The notes below the pieces were generated by a model, which was given only the letters and a program-made list of their open reading frames with translations, was not told the origin of the DNA and made no database searches. Of a stretch of DNA of 64,000 bases, positions 12,438 to 26,769 are shown piece by piece. The DNA lies in contig NC_039492.1 of NCBI RefSeq assembly GCF_003590095.1, positions 10,664,001 to 10,728,000 of the forward strand, given 5' to 3'. The position numbers and the translations under genes were made by a program. The first letter of the stretch is position 1. Each line of letters opens with the position of its first letter. This stretch comes from Trichoplusia ni (Eukaryota > Arthropoda > Insecta > Lepidoptera > Noctuidae).

Positions 12438-15400
12438 CTGGAAATACAGACAATATTAACATACTGCACATTCAAATTGAAGTTTCTAAATAAGTTGAAA
12501 TGAGGGTTTTAATAGTAATTGGCAGGTATAGGTACAGAATCTAGCTTGGATAAGTTTTTACTCAACGAATAAACAAGTTCTGATGATAATACAAAAATAC
12601 TTTAAATATCTAACAGGCAACATTACAATAACGATGCTACCAGTTACCAATAAACGTTTACCATGGTATCATTCCTCGAAGTGTTTGATTGATGAAGTGA
12701 TTTAAGTCAGACGCTGACGCGCGACTTGTAATGAGAAGAACTTGAGTGATTTACATTTAGTAATGACTTGCTGCAATGTGCATCAATATTAATTTACACG
12801 TGAATCACACATGTTCGGCATATTTTTGCAAGATTTGCGCGAGTAATCCGAGCTTCGGAGAAATCTCGATATAATGATAGATTTCTATTAAATCTTAACA
12901 ATGAGCAGTTGCTTTGTTGATTTCTATTGAGTATTGTGAACTATATTAGTTAAATTACGATCATATAATGTATAACGTGCGCCCTTGCGCCAACGTGAAC
13001 GACCTTATATGTCGGATCGAATATGGCAAAGAAAACAACATAAAGGACGCAAACAGCATTGTGTACCCCAGATGTGTGCCAACTGGCTCTATTATACGCA
13101 GTAAATATTGTACATAAATGGTTTAATACACTTTAAACATAATAACTATATTCATAAAAATGTATTTGAAATTGTTCAGCAATTATCCATCCAAATTTTC
13201 ACTCCATGAATATTTTTGGGTAATTTCACATATTATTGCATCTGAGATAATAAACATCTTAAATTTTAATGAAGTGTGATGATAGAGCTATATTTTTAGA
13301 ACACCAAAACAGCAAAGTATGTTCTAAAAATAAAGATATTATGTCAGCTAAGACAAATGCAATAGCCTAGAAAACATCGTGAAGTCTATTCATATAAACA
13401 AACTAGCGCTAGCCAATATAAACTCGGTAATAACAAGTGTATTTCAAGAGAATACAAACATGAGCAGAAAAGAAATTGAACAGATGAATATGAAACAACA
13501 TAAAATCTTCATTATTTTTCATTCAGGGAAATCGAAATAAACAACAAAAATAGAAACATATAGTAAACGATGGTATCTATAAATACAGTAGTTGGTTGTA
13601 TGCCAAGCGGATGCGATCTTCCGGGCCGATTATGTCATAGTTAGTGTCCGTCCGAAGCTCCGGCCTCGGACACTTCGGATATACATTCAGTAAGGGCGAA
13701 ACGTGGCCATATACGATAACAACCGGACAACTGCCTCGAAGATGGAATAAAAAGCGGTCAAGTATGAGTCTAGAGGCTAGAGTCATACAATAACGTTGGG
13801 TGATACATAACTTAAAGGGGTACTCACAATATTATCTTTGGTCTAACAAATATATGACCGTAACAACGTTGCAATAACATTTTATTATTAGAATTTGCTT
13901 TTATAACAGCACCAGAAACACATCATTTTTGAAATGAATTCATGAACTTCAATTCTCTACCTATCTCGGTTCAAAGGATGCAACCTGGCTGCAGAAGGAC
14001 AGACAGACAAACAGACAGCGGTACCTCAGGGCAGGGTTCTGTTTCTACCCTTTGGGTACAGAATCCTAAAAAACAGGCTCTTTATAATTTTCAACTGAGT
14101 TATCTGCTTTGGTTCTATGAATAATTAAATAGGAAGCGCACGTAATTATCAATGCACTTAAGTGTTGATTACATGATTTGTAACTATGGCACACGTAGTG
14201 CGAAGGTCGCTGCGATGCGGAAGAGACATCCATAGACTTTTTCATTGACCAACTAAACATAAGTACCTAATATGTCAGCGTATTCGTATTGGAAGAGCAA
14301 AAACTTGGTATAAGAAATTGCAAGCTAAAACTCTATTGTAACATTTGATATGTTGCACTCGACATTAAAAAAAATCATTTGATGCTATCCCTACTTTGCT
14401 TAATTGAAGGAAATTCTTATCATTCAGATCCTGTCCTGAGGTCCTGTCTATAATCTCTCTCTAGTTAGCCCAAAAATAGTTAATTAAATTCAACTGTAAA
14501 TCATAGATTAAGTTAAGTCTGAGCTACATTTAATGTTGATACAAAAATAGTTGAGAATAACATTGGTCCGGTATTCGTGGTCGATGATTCTCCGTCGGAT
14601 CCTAGTAATGAAAACATGATAACACTAACAATGCCAGTTGCGGACGGAGATATTATCTGCAAAGCCGTAACAATGGCTGTACACAACGTTCATTCATGTA
14701 TTTCTAAGTATGATAGTAACAGGAGGGATTTTAATGATATCGATAATTATGTTTTATATATTTATTGGATTATTTATTATTATTATCGATTAATATTGCG
14801 GATGCTAACAGATAACAACGATTTTAGGTACTGTTAGTTGTGTAGGCAATGGGTTTTAAAACAAATATTTAAGTGTTTAGAGTTTTTTTAGTTATTGGCG
14901 TTATTATCAACTGATGTTTTTCATTACAATATTTGTACAAATATTACAAGATAAGAGACGCGTAACAGATTTATAAATAAATATGCATTTATTGTTAAGG
15001 TCAAACATAATAACATATACCGGATTTAATGAGAGAAGCGCAGTCTGGAATCCTGCCAAAACAGTTCGTAAGCACTAAATAAAAGCAAAGCAACCAGCAC
15101 ATTTAATGTGTTCTTCAGCAGAATTTTATAATAACATAAAATAACACTTCACTTTATAACGTCGTATTTTTGCTGTTAAATAAAGTTAGTGATATCATCG
15201 ATACTTTTCATGGTCCTACTTTTAAAATGTTATTCCATTGACATGTTGTCGCCTATTCGTGTCCTCTATTCCGTCTTCCCCTATAATTCATGGCTTATCT
15301 AGCCCGCATAGTTAACAGCTATTAATTATATAAAAACCGACGTTAACCTCCTTTAATAAGGTTAAGGAAAGGACGATGATAGAGTACATTACAATAACTA

Positions 15401-18400
15401 GAATATTCGGAGTTTCAATGTGAATAATTTAGCATGAACTAGTTGCTATTGTTAAGGTGTACCTATGTTAGATACAGTTTAGTCATAACTACTTTACTTA
15501 GCGATAAGTGACTGTATATTTTACACGCATGAGAGGATTTCTAACGGATTACTAATTGTTATTTTTCTGTCAACACTCCTTTTTTCTTAATGCTTTGTTT
15601 GTTCATAACTTATTCACTACATTTGTTGAGGGCCAAATCCTAAACATACACAATTTATTTGACCGCTAGTACCCCGGAAATATGAAAGCAAAAGCGGCTG
15701 ATAAACTGTTTTAACTTTGAAATTATGATGAAACTAAAGGTCTGCTACGTAAGTGAACATTATGTCAGAAGGTCATCTGTCAGAAATAATTTCCTCTACA
15801 TAATTCTACGTTATTAAACCTGTAAATAACCAATGTGCTCCGTCAATACACGAGAATAACATAACTTTGTACTTGGACGAGCACAGTGCGGTTGACGGAA
15901 TAAATTATTTTAAAGACTTAATAAATTTTCGGCTTTTGGTGAAGGTTGGCACCTTCACCAAAAGCCGAAAAGCGGCGGAAATAGCCGAGACCACTAACGC
16001 CAGACAAATCTAATTACTTCCGATTGCCGTTAAAGATTTATGAACTGTCCATTCAAGATGTTCCACGTTTGAAGCATACAATCATTTAGAAGAAACACTT
16101 TCTAAAAGTTGGAACATAAACCTTCCGCAGGTATAAAAATGAAGCGGGCATTCCAAGCTCAAGGACGATGTGATAATCAAGTGGCTAATATTAGGGCTGA
16201 GTCATCGCAGCGAGATTGAGAAACTAATGCGAGATAAGAGCGCGCTGGTGCGGCTGGTGCGTTATCGCCGAGTAAACGACGGATGTTTGTATAAGCTACG
16301 ACCAATTGCTCGCCTTGCCATGCACGCAAAACTTGCCTTCATGTAAGTGAGCAGGTAATTTCTCAGAACTATTAGGACGGAGAAAACAGGTGCGCGAAAA
16401 CGTGGGCGTGTCAAATTTTATCTTTCATAAGAAAGTAATTATACATTGATGAAGTAATTAAAAATAAATACTTTTCGTCAACAAATAAATTGAAAGTCTT
16501 CGTTTGAAAACTTGTCTCGAACTCGCGTGTTGGTTCACGGTAATGGCGCAGTGAAGCTATAACCGCTATAGATGCGCCATTAGTTTGCTTGATGTACAAC
16601 TATTACTTGATTAGAAAATCGAGAACCGTTGATCCGTACGAAAGACACATATCGATACAGTGTTAATATGACCACATAGAAACTGCACGTGTCTTGCGGC
16701 TAGCGACAGGAAAACGACGGTTATAGTTACCGAGAAACCATCGACAGACACCAATTACTTGAAATAATATAAGGACACGTGGATTTATATCCATATTGCT
16801 CATGTGTATTGTTTAATTTAGGAATATGAGTCACGATTTATCAGAAACATGCGAGTCTAAAGCTGGCAGATGTATTATTATGACAGACGTCCTTAAAGAA
16901 ACAAAAAGCCATATGTAACTACATACGATTACACTTCTATATCAGAGTAATGCCAGTAACTCGAACAGTAAGCCGCACGTTTTCATTTTCCTTTCGTGAC
17001 ACTAATACGCGAATCGATAGTTTTAAGGTCGTGAGCTGTAATCATGTATTAAGTTTTAATCCGGCCATGCGAAGGGAATTCCTTGAATTGTGGTCTGACT
17101 ATTGATTTTACACTGACTGAACAATGGAACATTTCGATTCAAGCAAAAGCTATCCAAAGAAAAGCAGAAAATATTTACCGAAGTATTTTTGTATCGTATT
17201 GTTATAAACCCTTCGTGTTGATCTTTTTCTACGAAAGACAAAAACCATCATCGCAAGGATTACCAAGGAATATTTAGCGTCACTGGCCAAGTATCTTCTA
17301 CGGATACGGCTGAGTATTAATACTCTGCAATATATTTCCCTTGACCATAAGAGCCGCTATCATAAATAACTGCCACCTTTTTATTCGTTTAAGGCGTTTT
17401 CCGCAGCTCAGTACCCCGGGGAGACATGACATCATCGTCAGTTTACAAGTAATACAACAAAGATAGTGGAGTGATAATATCTGAATCGCGTATGGCAACC
17501 GTATGCGCCGCGGATACTATTTATGGAACCCTTCGAAGGATTGTATAATGGCTAGCCTATTATTAAAACCAAGATGGATGCTACAATAAGCCTGATAGAA
17601 TATTGCTATAATATGGACTGCTGTGCTAAATTTTGTTATGCTTTATAAAGTTGTTTGTTTTATCTTCAGAAAAGGACTACCCACCCGCATAGATACTTAC
17701 TTATCCTAGACATTATTTATAGATGCTTGTTGAACACCATCTGTTTCCATCACAACATTGCTTTGGCATCAACAACGTTTACGTCGCCGGCCTAATCATA
17801 TTCAGTCTCCATCTCGTTACTACCATGACAATTTACATTGAAATGATATTTATACAATTGCTAAACATGGTAATAATATAACAATGAAGATTTTTACAAA
17901 AGCCCATTGTATTGTTTCACGAAGAATATTCAAGAATCAAAAATACAGCAATGTCCTTGTTTTATCTAAGATAAGTAGGAAGTAAAGTAAGGTGACCAAG
18001 GTGAACTAATGATAATTACGTAGATACATTAAATATACTTGTTGTTAGTACATTTGACGACATAATTATTAACTTTGAACTGCGGGTCGGGAGGTCGACG
18101 TAAGCAGGTAAAAAACTTATACTAACTGGTATTTTGTGACTGGTTATAAATGAGAATATATGAATATTAATTACGAGACCTTCGACAAGTTAACCATAAT
18201 ATTACATATAAACAGGAGTTACCACTGATTTATTTTTATACCAAAGCTTTAATATTGAAGCGACATTCCTAGGAACCAGTACAAATAAAAAAGAAAAATA
18301 TTAAAACAGAGATTCAAAGTCTTGTCAAGCTAACACGAAAAAGGTTATATTCAAATCCAAATCGTTCAGACGTTGACAAAAAAGTGCGGCTCCAATCCAC

Positions 18401-21400
18401 GTCGATGATCATACATATGATATAACACATAGACTATTAAGATAATTACCGTTAATTGATTATGAACTTTAATTTGATGACGATAAGAACTAAATAGGAT
18501 GTAGCTTCAGGTGCAAAAAAACTACCCTCAGTGTTTAACAGGAAGGTGGTGAACGGATGGGATGGAGGGTGGCGGAACAGGTGCACAGACAGATGCATCG
18601 CACACGTGGCTATATAATTTAAGCCAACTGCGCCAGCTTGCAGAGAACTGAATACATTTTTGTTTTTAGGATTTGGAATAATTTACGCCAGCACAGCTTG
18701 GATTTTGCTAAGCTCTTAGTGTGACGTCAATTGAACAGTTTGTTTTAAGTAAACCAAACAGCGATTTGGCAGGATAAGATTCGCGACTGGGTAATGTCTA
18801 TATGCTAGTTAAACACGTACAGGCTTTAACTTAGACACAGCAAACGACGAGAGCGATGTCCAATTAAAATTATACACTTTTACAGGCCTCAGCTTCGTCG
18901 AGAGTGAGCCTCGAAAATTCAAGGTGATAGAAAAAGAAATTCCACTGTGCTTTAGAAATCGCAATAGTGTGTGAGCTGGTGAAACGGAGTGAAACGGCAC
19001 TACATGACCACGGAGCATATCGACCGTCAAATTAAATTCAAGTACAGGCCTTAATGAATGACGAGCATATAGTCAAATGGCAATCAGATCGATGCCGAAG
19101 AAATGGAACCAATTATCACTGGTGGATAAAGGTGAGCAAAAAACGTTTTAACATTTTACTGAAAGGAAATTAAAGGTGCCATAAAGACAACATTAAACGA
19201 ATCAACGAAAGATGGTTCAAGAGTATTGAATTACAATAAATTAATTGCTTCCGTTTAGTAAACAGTAAGCTCAGCTGAATGAGTGACGTGGATCCGTCAC
19301 GTGCAGTTGTTGTAATAACACGATGTTGCAACAGTATTAGTTGTCAGTTTACGTTGCATGTCTTTGCAGGCAAGTATAGTCCTCTCCTATTGTATGCTCA
19401 TTAAGAAAAACATCAGCTGCTGACCTCCCTGCTAAACATTTTATTGTTCTCGTTTGTTGATCCTTGTCGCTAATGATGATTATGGATTCTTTTTAATTAA
19501 TTTGAACCCGATGTTTTAATTAATTATATTCAAAGAAGTTACGTTAACATTAATCATCTCCGTGTTAACCAGGATATGATTTATACTCAATTTTATTAAA
19601 GGTCTTTCAAAGATTTTGATAAATCCAACTTGTTTTTATGAGAAAACGTGACGAAGTCTCAGCGAGTTTCAGAACGGGAACTTACATCTCTGAGGCTCTG
19701 CAGATCTTAAAATGGAGCCTCGTCTTGTGGTAAAATAAATGTAGTGATAAATACTGAGAAAAAATCAACATCAGTCACAAGAAACGAGTTTCAACGCTTA
19801 GTAATTAGATAAAACTGAGCAATTTATTTAATTCCAACCTGAACAGAGCTAACAAAAACTATTTTAATAAGTCGAAAATTGTAAAACAAGTGGTAGTGTT
19901 AAGTTTTTTTCTCATTCCTAATAATGTGACAGATGAGGAAAACCTTGAGCATCTCCGTACATCAGTAGTACGTGTTTGAAATGACGCTGATGGAGCAAGT
20001 TTATTAACAACTAGTGTTACAATGCGTCCAATGCTATAATGAGCCATTTTAATGATAAGTCAGCAACAACATCGCGTGACGAGATAGCCTAGAGTCATAT
20101 TTACTTGGGCTTTTGTAGCATAATATACACATTTTTGTTTGTGAATGGTGTATTATTCTACTTTCCACTCATTCTTTGACCGGTAAAGGTAACATATCAA
20201 GATCATTCGGATGGAACTCTTTAAGATACTATGTTTTTGAGTTTCAAGAATGTGGTCGTGAAAAATTTGAGTTTTACATATACAGAGGGCCTGATAAGAT
20301 TCAATATTTGTAATAATCTACTAAGTATGAAACCGATCATCATTCCAATGTACATCATTTCAGGCGATAAGATATAATACATTACTATATTCATTGTATT
20401 TTTTGATAAAAGTAATCATGAAATTCACACGTTTATATTGTAGTACATTTGTGTCGGTGATAAACATGCTGAAATTCTTAGAAAATTCACCTATTCAATA
20501 AAGAGTAACATCGATAAGATTCAACACAATGTTCAGTTTTTTATTGCGGACTTCGAGGTAGCTTTATGGCAAAAGTTTTGAACGAAAGCGAGAGCATCAG
20601 ACCCTTGGCGGAACAGGAAAGTGATTCCGTCTCGCTCTGCCTCGCAGGGTAGACAGGGATAGGGAACAAAAAGACGGTTACGACCGTTTGCATGATGCAA
20701 AAGAAATAATATAGCCATGACCGACTCCATCTTGGAGTTAGCTGCTTTACGTTGCGATGACATCACCGTAACTTATGATTTCAGTCAACATTATTCTCGC
20801 CGATCTGTACACTAATGTAATTTATTCGTTTGTCGAAGCGCCTGTTCAAGGCGGCAACTTTGGTACTTGTTGCTATGCTAACATTTTTTTTTTGCAATCG
20901 TGACTTGCGGTCTCCGTAGTACTTTTTTTTCGCAAAATATGGAAATTATACTTTGGAGAAGTCAAACTGGAAAAAATGTGTTTTTGAACTAAGACGTTTT
21001 TATCTACTCGTAAATGCAAAATTTTGTTACGTTATCATAGAAGGATACAAATTTGTTAGAAGAGTTGCGTTGTGAACTGACCTGTTTACCCCCGGCAACC
21101 ATGGTGGCAATTTTTAGGGCACTTGCACTGGTTAATGTCACAGGCACAAACACAAGGTTGTTTATAAGATCCTGTGGATGAGGCACGAAAGCCGCGTCTG
21201 CCGGACGCGGCGGTCGAGTTTGAACTGAACGGTCGCGAGTCGCGGTCGCCGCGGGGATGCGCGCGCGCCCCGAGCTCAAGGCCGGCGCGCGCTCACCTCG
21301 CACACCGCGCAAGCACCGCCTACACCATACCTACTTTTTTCCTTTAAGCATCTAAATTGAATAGTGATCCAATCGATGAGTCTACAATACGACATTACGT

Positions 21401-24400
21401 GTTTCAGTGTAAACCGTGCTTATGATATGTGTTCACATAAACTAAGTTATGTTTAAGTTGTAAAGTGGTTATTTAAATAATCATTTGCTGAGTGACTTTC
21501 ATAAGAATAGTTTTAATTGTTTTGATCTTGGACTTTGTAGAAATAGTTGCTTTTTGGAAAAACTGTTTTGTTATGTAAGTGATAACTTTTTCAGTTTGCG
21601 GAGGCTCTTCATTGACCATGACCGCCATTGGTACCTATTCACTTACATAACATTATTCAGGACGAGAAAGTTTTCCGGCTATTATAAACTTTTGTACTTT
21701 TCAATATTTTATTGAGTATTATTTAGGTTTGGGTATAATATGTGAGAAACAGATAGTGTTATTATCGTTGATATCATTTTAATACACGATTATTCATGTT
21801 TTCTGTCTCTATCACAGGCATGCAAAAGTTTTTATTAAAATAAAATTATTTATTATACAATATTGATTCCCTAATTGATTATAGTTTACTTTTTAATGTA
21901 CTAGGTGTACATGATCTTTGCATTTTTGTGTAAGATATGTATACCTTCATTTAAATATATTGTTTCTGTACTTTACATAGTTTTTTTTATACAATTTATT
22001 GAGGGAAAAATAATTACAGATAATAATAATTATTTCAGCCTCAGCTGCAATTACCAGCAAAAAAATATATCATTTTCTATAATCATTATCAGATAAACTG
22101 ATAAAAGTCAATTATTTGGTTCGAAGCTAATTATTAGGCGTTTTACAGCTTAATCCATTTTGCGATACGAATCAAAATGTAGGAAGTATTTTTGACAGTG
22201 AAACACCATACCTCTGAAATAGATATACCTTGGAATATTGTAATTTGAAGTTTCTCTGAATACCCTTCAAATAGACTGTCATTAAGTAAACGCAAAGAAA
22301 TATGCTATTACCATAAATAACCGCTCTCCGTGACTCTATGCTATTAAGTGAATAACATTTTTTTTTGTGATTTATGGAAGTTTATTTTTAATCTCCAGTT
22401 GGTATAATTAATATGGATGTCAAATCGATGGGTAGACCGAGTCTTATTCTCTATTCGCTCGTATTTTTTTTAATTAATGGCTATTTACAATCTGTAATGA
22501 CGTATTATATTGATACTTGATAGTAAGGCGCCGTAAATACTGCGGGATATTGTAAGTCGACGACACATGAATTAAATTCGTACGATAATGCTTACTCTCT
22601 TAAATTAGGGTAATTGTACCATTTTGATAAATTATTTAAAAGGGATTTTTGTGATTTCTGTGCATCAAAGATATCGTAATCGTGAGAGATTAGAGAGATG
22701 CTCTCCTTTAGGACATTTATTTTGGCATTATCAATTTCCTATCGTTATATATGTGGCTAGAACTTATGCTTGGAAACTTTAGGGAGATCATTCTGTTCTG
22801 TTCTATTCATCTGAAATGTCCAAGTGTTGTCAGTTTTGGAAACCTCCGCATTATTCATGAGTTTTCCAGTGACTATAAAATGTGTATATGGTTTTCGCTC
22901 GTCCTTTGCCTACAGCCTTACCGGCCTTGGCGTGACGTAGGTAACAGCTAACAATACGCTTGTAACGACACAATCTATCGTAGTATAGGCTTGATACCGG
23001 ACGACAAGTCCAAAGTACATAAGTGGAAACCAAGTCAAATACTATGGCTGTACTGAATATCATACGAACTGTAGGGATGGGTTTTCTGCATTACAAGGTG
23101 TGAGTGAAATATGATTTCTGGTGCGAATTCCCTAATAACTACGTACAGGTTACGTTATTATGTAAGCTGTAGAAATCGGAAGTAGTCTCTACCTACATAA
23201 GTACACCACATAATGTTTATCTTTCCAAAAAAGTGTTTACTTAAGTCGGAAATATGTTAATTAACGGAATTAAGTTAATAATATAGGACCCTGCTTAAAA
23301 CTGAAATTCTTTACATGAAAAAGGTAAAAAATACAAAATAACAATCACCTATACATGTTTAACAACATATTCGGCTAATAAGTAGGTACTTGTTTAATTA
23401 TCGTCATTTTACTCTAAACTGTTTTTAAAATAATTAATTAAGTATGTGGCGATATGAAATTTTTAATTAATTAGCTATGTTCGTTTCCTGAAAGATAGCA
23501 CAACACAGGAAACTAAGTTAATAACGCTATTAGCAATAGCAAGTATTGAGTCATTAAGTACGTAGGTGTTCGCGAAAAATAAACATTTTTAGCGTGGATT
23601 TCATTCCTATTTACATTGAATTACAACGTATAAGTTAAAATGTAAATAGTTATTATTCTTCTGAATCATTTCCGAGAAACAAAGTTCTTACATAAAAAGC
23701 GGTCATTTTGGACTAAATATAATTTGGAAGTTCTTCAAAATGGGTACACTAAAGTATTTACATAATCCGTGTTGCGTTTAAAGCTACTAGTATCCACTGT
23801 GCCTATTAGTGAGGTGTATCGTAGGCATCGTAGTGAATAGCTTATTAGCGGCATGCGAGGTGCATGTACCTCGGGCGCATGTGACAGCCGCGGCTCGCGG
23901 GTGCACACCTCGTCCGCTAACCAGATAACGCGCGCCCCACTTTCCCGCTTCCTTCCTATGACACACTTGAGCCCGCAGGCTTCTCCGCAACTTCACAACA
24001 TTTGTTATTAGATTTACTGCAACTAGTGCACGCTGTTAACTTAACGCAGATTACATGCACAGACTAAATTCAAAGCAAAAATATTTTAACGAAAAATATA
24101 GGTGACCGATATATGAAGATGATTCAATTGGAGATATTTTTTAAGCACAACGTTTCGATCGTAAATAATTTGAGATATGGGAGATACTGTTCGTCCATAA
24201 CACGTAAAATTTTTCAGTGCATTTTTGCCAGTAATCTGATAACGCGAAATATCTATCGTTCTGCTTACGTTATTCTTTTAGCATGAACCGTCACTACAAG
24301 TGCAGCTTGTCAATCGTGTCAAAGGTTTATCGCCTTATGTTTTGGATGAGAAATTAGGCACAGCTGTTAGAGAGGGTGGATTATGTACGCAGCTGTCATT

Positions 24401-26747
24401 CTATAAGAATTTTGGGTCTGTAATTGTTTGAGTCATGATTTTGTTGTCGAGGTTTAAGTTGATGTATGAATCAACAGAGTATAATCGATGTTTAGGTTTT
24501 TTGGAACAATTGATTATTAGTACATAATATGAAAGTTTGATAAGTTAAATTGCCTGTTAACAAAACACTGTTTCGAAAACTTGCCACCATAAAACGTATC
24601 ATACTGATAAACTATATATAACTACACAATTAACATGGACATCACACACTAGCACTCCAAGAGACACATTTAGTAATAGCTACGTCACACGCATATATGC
24701 ATGATTAATTAATTAGTTCATGTCTGCAATTACAAAGATGTCTCACTGACATCACACATATATCGTCATCCATTTTCTTTTAAGTAAAAGTCGCACGTTA
24801 TTAAATTTTTATAATACCTACTTTCATCCCACATGCACAAACAACACATCGAAAAAAAACCTTCGAGGGAAAATCGGACCACGAAAATCATTGCAGTCAT
24901 TTATTTTTAACAGTTTCTGCATATCCATCTGCAAATACAGATTCTATTCTCACAAGGGATTGAGCAAATTTCACATACCACAAAAACTAAGGAGAGTGAA
25001 CTATTAAATACAATCATGCTAATGGAATTTACTTCATGTACCTCATAACTATGCATAATACTGGCTTGTTACTAGATAGTTGACTACCTCAAATGTATAA
25101 GTTTGTATAGTTAAGATTTAGTAAACTCGCAACCCACTTCACATGCATTTGAATAATTAATTGGATTTTTTTTTATAACATATCTCCAATTGGACAACAT
25201 AGTGTAAACAATTTATAAATATTACAGTAAACCATACATTTTATGTGAGATAAATGGGTACTACTTCAAATACAACTAGGTACTAAAAACCCTAATTTAT
25301 TGAACCACTGCCTCACAAATAAAAAAAAAACTAAACAAAACAATCGTCGCTAGCATTTAAACAAAAAACTAAACTATAGGGTTAATAAAAAACTGAGAAA
25401 AACCAAACAAACATTCGGACTAACCAAAGTGGAATCGTTCCCGCCTAAATCAAGGGCATTGCTAAAATAGCTCAATATCTGCAAAAATAAATATATAAAA
25501 AACTGGATTAATAAATAACAAGTTAATTGAGACTTGTACCAAACATACAAATCTTTGTTTATATTTATAACATTTAATTAAGAATACAAGTTTCAAGAGG
25601 ATAATTATTGTTTAAACTTCCAGGATATGTCAAAAATAAATAATGGAGTAGTACATATAAAATTGTTATTTAACAGTCTGGCTGAGTCATATCTATCTGA
25701 ACCATATAATGTTGTCTCTGAATAATTTGTGTCACAAAGTGTATCAAGGCACCACGACTTTCCACTATGAGCATCAATTTAATTATTATCATCATTAGTT
25801 TTAGGCAAGTTTATTTCACAACAGCTCAGGCACTTAGCTTATATGCCTCATATACTTGACTCATTGAGAACTTGTTTGCCCTTAATGGGATATTAGTGGT
25901 TCATACCTGTTAAGCTTCAATGACAATTTGTTTAGACATCTAACTGACCAAAGAACAGGTACAAATTGACACACTTTCTTTTATTATCTGTGAGCATTAA
26001 TTCCCTTGTTCAAGGTCATTAAGATATCATCTGTCTTGCAATCCTAAAGTGACTAACATTTTAATTTTGTATAAAAAGTTTTTCATCCAAAAATAAAGCC
26101 AAAATTATAGATATTGTCTCTACATTTCATAATCAAAGACATGATTATACAATAATTGAATAACAGGTTTACATTAGTGATTATTGTAGATTCCAATCTA
26201 ACTCCAACTTGAATGATGTCAATATCTTGTTATACATGTCAGAACTGTAAACATTTTATACAGAATTTACTTTTCAACAACACTCAAGACTCCAAATATG
26301 TACTTGTTCTTATCACACTTTAAAAGAAGATAACCTAATATATTACACCTACATATTACAAAATACTCTTATCATTAGCACTAGACAGGCACCTACTTTT
26401 ACTTTCCAAATAAGTTGTGTCATAAACATTAATACTGGCACTTCTATATAATCAAATAAAACACAATTGTACACTCTAACTACACTTGATTAATGAAACA
26501 CCACTTTCAGTGAATTTTGTCCATCATTTTTACATTACTTATCAATATAGAAAGCCAATTTCGTATGTAAAATGTCTCCTCCTAGCTTACACAGCGTCAT
26601 ACATGTGTCGTCTGATCACATTGCGATGGTGAAATCAGTAAAATCACTTATCCACGACAGAATTACGAGTGCCTAAGTCTGGTAACCAGTAAATTAAGTT
26701 TATTATAAACATTGGATGTAAACATGGGTACTCACCGATTTCGGCAT
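12258..26747 (-). CDS. Moe: Moesin (ezrin/radixin/moesin homolog), 5' coding part
   Basis: Moesin links cortical actin to membrane proteins and phosphoinositides. The exon at 12258-12437 (60 codons) starts MNVRVTTMDAELEF and ends in WIKLYKK, the first lobe of the FERM domain, and is nearly identical to insect ERM proteins. Its acceptor is TTTCCAG|ATG and its donor is AAG|GTTAGT. Two upstream exons join it in phase 0. One at 26736-26747 encodes MPKS, has a GCCACC-ATG context and a TCG|GTGAGT donor, and its 22-nt untranslated part begins after TTGCAG at 26770. The other is at 21082-21102. Either gives a normal ERM N-terminus, MPKS-MNVR or MVAGGKQ-MNVR. The remaining roughly 500 residues (rest of FERM, alpha-helical region, C-terminal actin-binding tail) are not seen and are presumed beyond position 1. 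The introns are 14.3 and 8.6 kb. The family call is firm; the choice of first exons rests on splice phase and known ERM starts. Confidence 0.9.
13980..14075. repeat. Lepidopteran-type dispersed repeat fragment
   Basis: A GACAGACAGACAAACAGACAG run is followed by AGGGTTCTG...TACCCTTTGGGTA...CAGAATCCT. This forms a hairpin: outer arms 14033-14041 and 14059-14067, inner arms 14046-14050 and 14054-14058. Similar GACAGACAGA plus AGGGTTCCGT...ACGGAACCCT sequences recur in many moth genomes. The class of element is not known to me. Confidence 0.45.
15926..15971. repeat. Perfect 21-bp inverted repeat with 4-nt loop
   Basis: The left arm (15926-15946) begins TTTTCGGCTTTTGG. The right arm (15951-15971) is its exact reverse complement, and the loop is TGGC. 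It lies in moesin intron sequence. The stem is too short for a normal animal pre-miRNA. It may be a foldback transposon remnant, a cruciform-prone site or an inverted duplication. Confidence 0.8.
21082..21102 (-). CDS. Moe: Moesin alternative first coding exon (MVAGGKQ)
   Basis: On the minus strand, GCCACC-ATG-GTT is followed by seven codons, MVAGGKQ, and a donor CAG|GTCAGT at 21081. It is phase 0 and joins directly to MNVRVTT at 12437. It sits downstream of a GC- and CpG-rich island (21180-21310), which suits an own promoter. The 5' UTR appears to run back to about 21226. Confidence 0.75.
21180..21312 (-). promoter_or_regulatory. CpG-rich promoter of the MVAGGKQ moesin isoform
   Basis: A very GC/CpG-rich block in AT-rich surroundings lies just upstream of the MVAGGKQ exon. 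An arthropod initiator match, TTCAGTT, is centred at 21226 on the minus strand, which would give a 5' UTR of about 124 nt. No TATA box is evident. Promoter function is inferred. Confidence 0.45.
21313..26735. other. Intron between the two moesin first exons
   Basis: AT-rich with no supported coding sequence. A GC-rich, CpG-containing patch at about 23840-23990 could mark another moesin transcription start, but no initiator or start codon settles it. Confidence 0.45.
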
Positions 26748-26769
26748 GGTGGCGGTTTAGGATCACAAT
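26736..26769 (-). CDS. Moe: Moesin first coding exon (MPKS) with 22-nt leader
   Basis: The exon starts after TTGCAG, has 22 nt of leader, then ATGCCGAAATCG, and ends at donor GTGAGT (26735). The coding part is 26736-26747. The acceptor implies at least one more upstream non-coding exon. One candidate ends at 27100 (CCGG|GTAAGT, minus strand). Confidence 0.8.

Larger units (their letters stand above)
12438..21081. other. Moesin intron sequence
   Basis: AT-rich, with no supported gene. It contains a dispersed repeat at 13980-14075 and a perfect 21-bp hairpin at 15926-15971, listed separately. A patch at about 20560-20700 is GC-richer and open on the minus strand, but shows no recognisable protein. 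Confidence 0.5.

Noticed and set aside
20533..20766. 77-codon minus-strand frame ending in a Ser/Lys-rich tail
   Set aside because: Looks like repetitive intron sequence (GTCTCGCTCTGCCTCGCAG). No protein family and no splice context.
21004..21312. 102-codon minus-strand frame over the CpG island
   Set aside because: Mostly 5' UTR and promoter read through. Only the terminal MVAGGKQ part is considered coding.
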